In this document: positions 26,130 through 32,858 of the stretch, piece by piece
Numbering within the stretch: position 1 is the stretch's first letter
Layout: each line of letters begins with the position of its first letter
The notes under the pieces: generated by a model
Seen by the model: only the letters and a program-made list of their open reading frames with translations
Database searches by the model: none
Told to the model about the DNA's origin: nothing
Source of the DNA: Legionella sp. 515359
Lineage (GTDB): Bacteria; Pseudomonadota; Gammaproteobacteria; Legionellales; Legionellaceae
Direction of reading: 5' to 3'
Length of the DNA stretch: 32,858 nucleotides
Assembly (NCBI GenBank): GCA_025941565.1
Contig: JAPCYN010000040.1
Span: forward strand, 1-32,858
Program-made: the position numbers and the translations under genes

Positions 26130-27962
26130 CTAAAAAACATCCAGAACAGCATTCAAAAGTTGTTGTGTGTATGTTTCTTTTGGACTTTTAAAAAGGGCCT
26201 CGCAACGTCCAAACTCAATTCCTATTCCATCCTTCATGACTAAGACTTCATCAGCAATATAAGAAACCACACCCATGTTATGAGTAATGAATAAATAAGA
26301 AATACCCGTTTCCTGCTGTAATTCCTTTAATAAATTGAGGATTTGTGCCTGCACGGAAACATCCAGAGCGCTGGTTGGTTCGTCACAAATCAAGACATCC
26401 GGTCCTGTGGCTAAAGCTCGAGCAATGCAAATCCGTTGCCTTTGCCCACCAGAAAACTGATGTGGATAACGCTGCAAACTACTGCTCGGCAAGTTAACCT
26501 GGTTCAGGAGTTCCTTTTGCCTTGCACTAATGACCGAGCGCTTCATCCCTTGAGCATGCATACCTTCGGCAATGATTTCACCCACCGTCATCCGCGGATT
26601 CATGGATGAGAACGGATCTTGAAAAATAATTTGTACTTTTTTTCTGTATTCTCTTAAGGAACGTCCTTTTAATGCCAGTACATCGTGTTCTTTATAATGT
26701 ATTTCACCACCAGAAATAGGTAATAAACGCAACAAAGCACGACTGGCCGTGGTTTTACCGCATCCTGATTCGCCCACTAAAGCTAATGTTTTTCCTTGCC
26801 GTAAACGAAATGAAAGGCCATCAACTGCTTTAAATAACGCTTTATGACGACTGAATACCCCTTTTTTCTGGATAAAACCAACAGATAAATCATTTACCGT
26901 AAGTATTGTTTTTGCTTCAGTAATTGCAGCATCCCAGGCTATTTTATTTTTTTGCAATCGCGGTAACTCATCAAGCTCCGGGTATAAATGACATCGAACC
27001 AAGCGGCCATCTTGTTCTTGTAATTGCGGCTCTTCCACTGAGCAACGCGCAAACGCATGAATACAACGTGGATGAAAACGACAACCTGAAGGCATTTCAT
27101 CCAAAGCAGGTACAAATCCACGAATTACAGACAGACGTTCCTCACGTTTTGTCAAAGAAGGCACGGAAGCCAATAACTGCTGTACATAAGGATGTTGCTT
27201 TACTCGCGAAAAGAAATCATCAACAGAAGACTGCGCTACGACTTGCCCGGCATACATCACACACACTCGCGAGGCCATAGCCCTGACCACTCCCAGATCA
27301 TGAGTAATCAGCAGTAAACTCATCTGATGATTTTTTTGTACTTTTTTTAGTAACGCAAGGATCTGAGCCTGGATTGTAACGTCCAAAGCGGTCGTTGGTT
27401 CATCAGCAATTAAAATATCAGGTTTACATGCCAAAGCCATAGCAATAACTACACGTTGTTTCTGCCCACCGGACAATTGATGTGGGTACTGATGGATTTT
27501 AATTTCTGGCTGAGGCATTTCCACTTCATAAAGCAAAGATAATAATGCCTCTTGCAACTCTTGTGCAGTAAATGAGTTACATTTTACCAAGGCCTCTGTT
27601 AACTGTTCTCCTATGGTCATTACCGGATTAAGTGCCGTCATTGGCTCTTGAAAAATCATGGCAATCTTACGGCCTCTCAATTGCCGCATCATGTGTTCGG
27701 GTAAATCCAGAATATCTTGCCCATCCATCTGGATTAGACTGTTAACACCATAAACACCGGATTTAGGTAACAAACGCATCAATGCCAGCGAAGTTAGAGA
27801 TTTGCCACAACCGGATTCCCCCAATAGAACCAAGGTTTCACCTGGGCATAAATTAAAACTGACTTTGTCCAGAGCGGGCACCGTTTTATGGTGATTTTGA
27901 AAAGCTACAGATAATCGATGAATTTCAGCACTATTTTTTTGCATAGGTATAAGACTCGCCAA
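26130..27962 (-). CDS. Duplicated ABC ATPase, oligopeptide/microcin type (YejF/GsiA-like)
   Basis: This protein of about 610 residues holds two complete ABC nucleotide-binding domains of the oligopeptide importer type, as in YejF, GsiA and DppD-DppF fusions. Domain 1: Walker A GESGCGKS (48-55), LSGGQ (163-167), DEPT (187-190) and a Cys cluster (294, 300, 307, 324) that matches the iron-sulfur or zinc extension of DppD. Domain 2: GESGCGKT (397-404), FSGGQ (503-507), DEPTSALD (527-534). Both are intact. It would energise uptake of peptides or similar solutes with two permeases and a binding protein, but none of these genes lies in the window. The longest frame starts at TTG (27960-27962); ATG at residue 7 (27942-27944) is the likelier start. 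It is divergent from parE. Confidence 0.9.
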   Translation of the reverse strand: MASLIPMQKNSAEIHRLSVAFQNHHKTVPALDKVSFNLCPGETLVLLGESGCGKSLTSLALMRLLPKSGVYGVNSLIQMDGQDILDLPEHMMRQLRGRKIAMIFQEPMTALNPVMTIGEQLTEALVKCNSFTAQELQEALLSLLYEVEMPQPEIKIHQYPHQLSGGQKQRVVIAMALACKPDILIADEPTTALDVTIQAQILALLKKVQKNHQMSLLLITHDLGVVRAMASRVCVMYAGQVVAQSSVDDFFSRVKQHPYVQQLLASVPSLTKREERLSVIRGFVPALDEMPSGCRFHPRCIHAFARCSVEEPQLQEQDGRLVRCHLYPELDELPRLQKNKIAWDAAITEAKTILTVNDLSVGFIQKKGVFSRHKALFKAVDGLSFRLRQGKTLALVGESGCGKTTASRALLRLLPISGGEIHYKEHDVLALKGRSLREYRKKVQIIFQDPFSSMNPRMTVGEIIAEGMHAQGMKRSVISARQKELLNQVNLPSSSLQRYPHQFSGGQRQRICIARALATGPDVLICDEPTSALDVSVQAQILNLLKELQQETGISYLFITHNMGVVSYIADEVLVMKDGIGIEFGRCEALFKSPKETYTQQLLNAVLDVF

Positions 27963-28108
27963 ATCCAGGCTTCAATGAGACCATCCTGATACTCCCCGCT
28001 TGCACAATAGGGGATCTTTATAATAGATTTACAAAGGAATCTTCGTCTTTTGTCTACTGTATCATAATATATGGTAAAATGAACCCAACTTTTATTTGAG
28101 AAATACCC

Positions 28109-29992
28109 ATGTCAGAAAACTATACTGCCCAAGCAATTGAAGTGTTAAGTGGACTTGAACCTGTTCAGCGGCGCCCCGGCATGTATACCGATACGACGCG
28201 CCCCAACCATTTGGCACAAGAAGTGATTGATAACAGTGTGGATGAAGTACTGGCTGGTTTTGCAAGCCATATCCACGTCACACTTCATGAAGATGGTTCT
28301 ATTGAAGTACAGGATGACGGCCGCGGCATGCCGGTGGATTTACATCCGCAATTAGGCCTTAGTGGTGTTGAAGTCATTATGACGCGATTACATGCCGGTG
28401 GTAAATTTTCTGATAAAAACTACAGCTTTTCAGGTGGATTACATGGAGTGGGGGTTTCTGTAGTCAATGCCCTTTCTGAGCGCCTTGATGTCACCATCAG
28501 ACGCAATGGCATTATTTACCAGATGTCATTTGCCAATGGCGATAAATTGTGTGAATTAAATGAAACAGGCCTTACTAAAAAAAGGGACACCGGTACGGTT
28601 ATTCGTTTTTGGCCCAACCCCAAGTATTTTGATACCACACGTATTTCAGTTAAACATTTAACCCATGTGCTTAGAGCAAAAGCGGTACTCTGCTCCGGTT
28701 TATCCATGACTTTTGTCAATAAAGCAGGCAATGAAGAAATGCATTGGTGCTACGAGCAAGGGCTGATTGATTATTTAAATCAATCATTACCCGATGGAGA
28801 GTACTTACCTGAAGAACCCTTTACCGGCGAATTCAAAAGCGACGAAGCAACTGTGGACTGGGCGTTGGTTTGGTCTAATGGAACAAGCGCAGGTTTTAGT
28901 GAAAGTTATGTGAATTTAATTCCGACGATTCAGGGCGGCACCCATGTTAATGGCTTACGTTCCGGTTTATTTGATGCTATGGCGGAGTTTTGTGAGTTGA
29001 GAAATCTACTGCCTCGAGGAATAAAGCTTACTGCAGATGATCTGTGGGAGCCCTGCCAGTATGTATTATCCGTTAAAATGAAGGAACCCCAATTCGCAGG
29101 CCAAACTAAAGAACGCTTAAGTTCCCGCCAAATTTCCGCTGTTGTCAGCAATGTGGTGAAAGATGCTTTTGCATTATGGCTCAATCAACATCGTAACCAA
29201 GGTGAAGCGATTGCCTCTCTGGCAATAGATCGTGCGCAAAAACGCTTAAGACAAGCCAAACAAGTAGCGCGCAAACGAGTAAGTCAAGGACCAGCACTCC
29301 CCGGTAAATTGGCTGACTGTTTGCTCACTGATCTCAGCCAAGCTGAATTATTTTTAGTAGAAGGTGATTCGGCAGGAGGCTCAGCAAAACAAGCACGCAG
29401 TAAAGACTTCCAGGCAATCTTACCGTTGCGTGGGAAAATTCTTAATTCTTGGGAAGTAGATTCATCACAAGTCTTGGCATCTCAGGAAATTCATGACATT
29501 TCTGTAGCAATTGGAGTAGATCCTGGCTCTTCTGATCTGAGCGGACTTCGTTACGGTAAATTATGTATTCTCGCCGATGCGGACTCAGATGGTGCCCACA
29601 TTGCGACTTTAATTTGCGCCTTATTTTTACGCCATTTCAAACCACTGGTTCTGGCAGGACATGTATTTGTGGCTATGCCGCCTCTTTATCGGATTGATGC
29701 CGGTAAAGAGGTTTACTATGCTTTGGATGATGAAGAGAAAAACCGTATTCTCAATCGATTGGCACAAACAACTCGTGCTAAACCTAACGTCCAACGTTTC
29801 AAAGGTTTAGGCGAAATGAATCCAATACAACTGCGCGAAACGACAATGGATCCCAATACCAGACGATTGGTTCAATTAACCATGGATGATGAGGAAGGGG
29901 CTGAAGCAATTATGGATATGATGTTGAATAAAAAACGAGCTGGCGACAGAAAAGTCTGGTTAGAGACCAAAGGAAACTTGGCTGAAATTTAA
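28109..29992 (+). CDS. parE: DNA topoisomerase IV subunit B
   Basis: ParE is the ATPase subunit of topoisomerase IV, which with ParC decatenates daughter chromosomes. It has 627 residues, typical of ParE and shorter than GyrB. The GHKL ATPase region shows RRPGMY (21-26), EVIDNSVDE (38-46; Glu38 and Asn42), DDGRGMP (69-75) and GGLHGVGVSVVNALS (109-123). The TOPRIM domain has EGDSAGGSAKQAR (418-430) and DADSDGAH (490-497), and the C-terminus has the QRFKGLGEMN that closes the family. The ATG is preceded only by a weak tgag. parC is not adjacent. Its promoter region is shared with the divergent ABC ATPase gene. Confidence 0.97.
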   Translation: MSENYTAQAIEVLSGLEPVQRRPGMYTDTTRPNHLAQEVIDNSVDEVLAGFASHIHVTLHEDGSIEVQDDGRGMPVDLHPQLGLSGVEVIMTRLHAGGKFSDKNYSFSGGLHGVGVSVVNALSERLDVTIRRNGIIYQMSFANGDKLCELNETGLTKKRDTGTVIRFWPNPKYFDTTRISVKHLTHVLRAKAVLCSGLSMTFVNKAGNEEMHWCYEQGLIDYLNQSLPDGEYLPEEPFTGEFKSDEATVDWALVWSNGTSAGFSESYVNLIPTIQGGTHVNGLRSGLFDAMAEFCELRNLLPRGIKLTADDLWEPCQYVLSVKMKEPQFAGQTKERLSSRQISAVVSNVVKDAFALWLNQHRNQGEAIASLAIDRAQKRLRQAKQVARKRVSQGPALPGKLADCLLTDLSQAELFLVEGDSAGGSAKQARSKDFQAILPLRGKILNSWEVDSSQVLASQEIHDISVAIGVDPGSSDLSGLRYGKLCILADADSDGAHIATLICALFLRHFKPLVLAGHVFVAMPPLYRIDAGKEVYYALDDEEKNRILNRLAQTTRAKPNVQRFKGLGEMNPIQLRETTMDPNTRRLVQLTMDDEEGAEAIMDMMLNKKRAGDRKVWLETKGNLAEI

Positions 29993-30006
29993 TTTCCATT
30001 GAGTTT

Positions 30007-30042
30007 AGGGTCTGTTTCCCTTTCTACTATCTTGGCCAAAAT
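30007..30042. repeat. Half copy of the MITE-like element
   Basis: 30012-30042 matches 4464-4494 at 27 of 31 positions (ctgtttcc..tttctact..t...tggccaaa). Only one arm is present here; the inner loop and the other arm are absent. It begins 20 bp past the parE stop and shows that the element is dispersed. Confidence 0.55.
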
Positions 30043-30053
30043 CTCTACCATGT

Positions 30054-30084
30054 AACCCGGGTGAAGCGCAGCGAAATCCGGGTT
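30054..30084. terminator. CCCGGG-type hairpin after parE
   Basis: aacccgg (30054-30060) and ccgggtt (30078-30084) form a perfect 7-bp stem around gtgaagcgcagcgaaat, followed by tt. It lies in the 126-bp gap between the convergent parE and spermidine-synthase-like genes and is a likely transcript end for parE. Confidence 0.55.
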
Positions 30085-30118
30085 TTCCCGCCAAAAATTT
30101 CCCGAGTTATGAAAGAAG

Positions 30119-32233
30119 TTACCACTTGAATAATGGGATTAAGTTAGAATAATCATCTGTCCATAAAAACGGGGCATTGCTTGCATCAAGCTGCCAATTG
30201 GTCCCTTTCATCAAATGAAAAACCAGATGTTCATTCGCTGTCAAAAAAGCCCACTCCGAATCAAACTGACCTAATGCCAGCACACCTTTATTATTCAAAT
30301 AAAGCACAATCAGCTTCAAAGACCTCCCTGCAGCATGGATCACAGGTAATAATTGCACATGTCGATTGCTTAAATTAATCAATATACCACCGTCTTTGGT
30401 AATTTTTTGTTGATACAAAGTAAATGCTTCAAGAGTTAATAAATGGATGGGAATTGCATCTGAATTAAAGGCATCAATAACCAATAAGCGTTGGGTATGA
30501 TCCGGTAATTGTTCCACTGCTAATCTTCCATCATTTTTTATAATGGTCGCATGTGCCGGACAATCTCGTAAATAGGTAAACAATTGGGGATTCTTTGCAA
30601 GATCAATGACCTGATTATCAATTTCAATGACTTTAACCTCATCCTCTTTTCGAAATTGGCAGATCATAGTACCAATACCTAAGCCAATGATGGTTACTGA
30701 TAAAGAGCTCCATTTTTGTTGCATGACAGCAACTACAGGGTTCACTGCTCCATAATAAGAGGTCAACCCATCAGGTTTTCTCTCTCCCATAACTTGCAAT
30801 CCATGCACCGTAGACTGATTGATCAAGGCATGAGTTCCTTGTCTGTCTATTACTTTTTTTACCCCATAAAAATTGCGTACTTGCATTAAAATCACATCAT
30901 CTTGTAATGCTGGTGAAAAAATAAATCCAAATAAAATCAATAAAGATAAAATCAAACTGGTTTTACTTTTTTGCCAGACAACTGCAATAATTAACGCAAA
31001 AATAGCGCACACTTGAAAAGATGAAAAACCTCCTGGCCAGTGAATGCCTGGAATGCTGTAATGAAGCAGCAAAATAATCAGAACCACCACAGGGACCCAC
31101 CAACCGTTTTCCCTTGGCAATTGAGGCAAGGCAAACAGGCTCAGTAAAATAGCAAAAGGATATTCATAAATCTGATTGAACCAATGTGGCGCCAGAATTC
31201 CATTAAATACTCCTGCTAATACGCCACCAAGAGCCAAACAAAAATAAAATAAAGTAAGCAATTGTGGCTTAGGCCTGCGCAAAAATAACTGACGATGACA
31301 CAGTAATGATAAAATGAAAAAATTCAGCAAATGAAACAAAATACTTTGCCAAATCTTTATTTGCCCCGTATTTAAAATAAATCCAATAATCGGAAAAATA
31401 AGAAAAAAAATACTATTTCGTGCTATCCATGGAAATGAAATCAAGGGTTTGTTCGTGAATACAAGTACAAAAGTAAGCAGATAGATAGCTAAGGGCAACA
31501 CCCAGAATAAAGGCGTTGCTGCAATATCGGTAGTTATATACAGAGTCACTCCAAGCATTAAGCTGCATGGAACAAAGCTTAAAAAAATCCAATACCACAT
31601 TTTCTGCCAAGGCCAGGCTGCAGCTGTTTCAGCTTGTTTCTCCAATGGCTGATAACGATACGTATAGAACACAAAAAACAATAAAACCACATAGATTACA
31701 TAGCCGATGCTCCATAGATAAAATTGATTTTTTAACCCAATAAAACGCTCTATTACCCAGGGATAGAGCAATAGAGACAAGAGGCTCCCCAGATTAGAGG
31801 CAGCATATAAAAAGTAAGGATCAGCAGCACCTTTTTCCTTTGTCTGGCTGTAAGCAAATTGTAATAAAGGTGCTGAAGCACCAATAACAAGTAAGGGTAA
31901 TCCCAGTTGAGTTAATAAATTAGATAAAATGCTCCATTCAGGGGGGGCATTAATAATCAAAGGTCGAAATAAAACAGGCAAAGCAATGAAGCTCAAAAGA
32001 ATGAGCGCGCTGTGCGTTAATCGCCACACCATTGGTTTATTAAAGAAGCCAAGCATTGCGGCATATCCATAAGCAAACAGCAATACCACCTGGAAAAAAA
32101 GCATGCAAACGGTCCAAACTGCTGGTGTTCCTCCATAAACAGGCAACAAGGATTTAGCGACCATAGGTTGTATGCTAAATAAAAGAATAGCGCTTAAGAA
32201 TAAATTGAACGGGAATAAAAAACGCACAAGCAT
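30119..32233 (-). CDS. Fused MFS-like membrane / spermidine synthase-like protein
   Basis: This 704-residue protein has an N-terminal membrane half with about 11-12 hydrophobic helices (residues 1-450, beginning FLFPFNLFLSAILLFSIQPMVAK, a characteristic start of the family) and a C-terminal Rossmann-like domain related to spermidine synthase. The methyl-donor binding motif is GLGIGTM (517-523), followed by VIEIDNQVI (535-543, Glu537 and Asp539) and LLVIDAFNSDAIP. Such fusions are widespread and usually annotated as fused MFS/spermidine synthase, but polyamine synthesis is unproven for most. No speD or speE partner lies nearby. The ATG start puts the first helix at the N-terminus. It converges on parE, with hairpins between. 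Confidence 0.88.
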   Translation of the reverse strand: MLVRFLFPFNLFLSAILLFSIQPMVAKSLLPVYGGTPAVWTVCMLFFQVVLLFAYGYAAMLGFFNKPMVWRLTHSALILLSFIALPVLFRPLIINAPPEWSILSNLLTQLGLPLLVIGASAPLLQFAYSQTKEKGAADPYFLYAASNLGSLLSLLLYPWVIERFIGLKNQFYLWSIGYVIYVVLLFFVFYTYRYQPLEKQAETAAAWPWQKMWYWIFLSFVPCSLMLGVTLYITTDIAATPLFWVLPLAIYLLTFVLVFTNKPLISFPWIARNSIFFLIFPIIGFILNTGQIKIWQSILFHLLNFFILSLLCHRQLFLRRPKPQLLTLFYFCLALGGVLAGVFNGILAPHWFNQIYEYPFAILLSLFALPQLPRENGWWVPVVVLIILLLHYSIPGIHWPGGFSSFQVCAIFALIIAVVWQKSKTSLILSLLILFGFIFSPALQDDVILMQVRNFYGVKKVIDRQGTHALINQSTVHGLQVMGERKPDGLTSYYGAVNPVVAVMQQKWSSLSVTIIGLGIGTMICQFRKEDEVKVIEIDNQVIDLAKNPQLFTYLRDCPAHATIIKNDGRLAVEQLPDHTQRLLVIDAFNSDAIPIHLLTLEAFTLYQQKITKDGGILINLSNRHVQLLPVIHAAGRSLKLIVLYLNNKGVLALGQFDSEWAFLTANEHLVFHLMKGTNWQLDASNAPFLWTDDYSNLIPLFKW

Positions 32234-32344
32234 CCTGGCTAGAAAACTCCATTAAAAAAACATTGTAAGATTATAGAAACTGTTATTCAACTTATCACAA
32301 ACCTTAGATTATTTTTAAACTGTTGTCCCAATATCCGTCTTAAT

Positions 32345-32779
32345 TCATTTCTGAGAGGACTCACCAATTCGTTTAAACTCTTGTTCACCAAAAATGGCGG
32401 AGCCCAATTGATAATATTTAAACTCCAGCAAATTATTACTGGGATCTTTCAAGAAAAAGGATTGATGTTCAATTCGCGTATCTTTAAATCGTGTTTTCAG
32501 CGGAATCTCAAAAGAAATTTGCGCTTTTCTAATTTTTTCCAGAAACGCATCAAATTCATGTCGCTCAAGAAAAATTAAGCCAAAATGCCTTGGGTAGATG
32601 CCTTCTTGTGGTGGAAGAATTGTATCAATTTTATGAGCCACAATTTGATGATTGCCAAATTCTAAAATCAATGCCTGCTCGGATTCACGTCCTAATGCAA
32701 AACCCAATTGATGATGATAAAAATCTTTAGCCAAAGTAAGATCATGCACTGGAAACGCGAGATGAAATAAAGTATTCAT
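32345..32779 (-). CDS. VOC family protein (glyoxalase-like dioxygenase fold)
   Basis: This 144-residue cytosolic protein of the vicinal oxygen chelate superfamily has its metal ligands in place: His6 (LFHLAF), His65 (PRHFGLIF) and Glu119 (NLLEFKYY). The FYHHQLGF (20-27) and the D-P-S-N-N-L-L-E-F-K (112-121) signatures mark it as a glyoxalase/extradiol-dioxygenase-like protein. The substrate is unknown. A C-terminal tail (125-144) extends beyond the fold. It is unlike the VOC protein at 8023-8400, so the two are not a recent duplication. The ATG start is at 32777-32779. The ribosome binding site is weak. It lies 111 bp upstream of the membrane-spermidine synthase-like gene on the same strand. 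Confidence 0.87.
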   Translation of the reverse strand: MNTLFHLAFPVHDLTLAKDFYHHQLGFALGRESEQALILEFGNHQIVAHKIDTILPPQEGIYPRHFGLIFLERHEFDAFLEKIRKAQISFEIPLKTRFKDTRIEHQSFFLKDPSNNLLEFKYYQLGSAIFGEQEFKRIGESSQK

Positions 32780-32832
32780 AATTTTTTAATCGTCTTTTAG
32801 GGTGTGTTGACCATTGCTCTCCATAGCCTACG

Positions 32833-32853
32833 TGCCTCGGCTTGTCCGAGGCA
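32833..32853. repeat. Palindrome at the right edge
   Basis: tgcctcgg (32833-32840) and ccgaggca (32846-32853) form a perfect 8-bp stem around cttgt. The preceding sequence agggtgtgttgacc (from about 32800) is also reminiscent of insertion sequence ends. The element continues past the window, so it cannot be named. Confidence 0.4.
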
Positions 32854-32858
32854 TCCAG

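Noticed and set aside
26924-27280. Open frame of 118 codons on the plus strand
   Set aside because: It is the shadow of the duplicated ABC ATPase; the minus frame has all the conserved motifs.
1-32858. tRNA, rRNA, CRISPR array or complete insertion sequence
   Set aside because: No cloverleaf, rRNA segment, regularly spaced repeat array or transposase frame was found on either strand.

Overview
The window reads as a stretch of an AT-rich gammaproteobacterial chromosome, most likely a Legionella species or a close relative. The reasons are indirect: housekeeping genes with gammaproteobacterial character (parE, lhr, yggU, yjbQ), several unrecognised helical or membrane proteins of the kind common in Legionellaceae, one very large protein that looks like a type IV secretion effector, and many small palindromic repeats between genes. 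The assignment is inference; no rRNA or tRNA gene is present to confirm it. No complete insertion sequence, integrase, CRISPR array or RNA gene of a known family is visible.

Layout from the left. Positions 1-135 hold a palindromic repeat. Positions 136-4407 (minus) encode an Lhr-type helicase. A 115-bp MITE-like palindrome (4457-4571) separates it from a pair of small hypothetical genes (4604-5200, minus). Then come a chloramphenicol-phosphotransferase-like P-loop kinase (5384-5962), a small helical protein ending in a eukaryote-type CaaX box (6162-6656) followed by a strong terminator, an AI-2E-family permease (6866-7957), a VOC protein (8023-8400, minus) and an unrecognised polytopic membrane protein (8586-about 10232, minus).

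Positions 10323-13976 form a plus-strand envelope-sugar module: a GT2-GtrA fusion, an ArnT/GT39-like integral membrane glycosyltransferase and a secreted polysaccharide deacetylase. The first two are nearly contiguous. The likely scheme is that the first protein loads a sugar onto a polyprenyl phosphate, its GtrA part helps present it across the inner membrane, and the second transfers it to an acceptor; the deacetylase then works in the periplasm. A small membrane protein follows, facing a minus-strand cluster of a DJ-1/PfpI protein, YjdM/PhnA, YjbQ and YggU (14455-16251).

The centrepiece is the single minus-strand frame at 17344-26010, a 2888-residue protein. Residues about 1480-2010 align by eye with the SecA motor, but the nucleotide-binding and hydrolysis motifs are lost (Walker A, Walker B, and the motif V and VI arginines). 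The rest is largely helical with a coiled-coil C-terminus. It looks like a pseudo-motor or scaffold and a candidate Dot/Icm-type effector. Downstream on the same strand, past a hairpin, is a 225-residue helical hypothetical.

The right part is conventional: an orphan duplicated oligopeptide-type ABC ATPase (26130-27962, minus) divergent from parE (28109-29992), then a fused MFS/spermidine-synthase-like membrane protein (30119-32233, minus), a second VOC protein (32345-32779, minus), and a palindrome at the window edge. Hairpins with CCCGGG-rich arms recur in the gaps after several genes and probably act as transcription ends. No intergenic stretch exceeds 300 bases.
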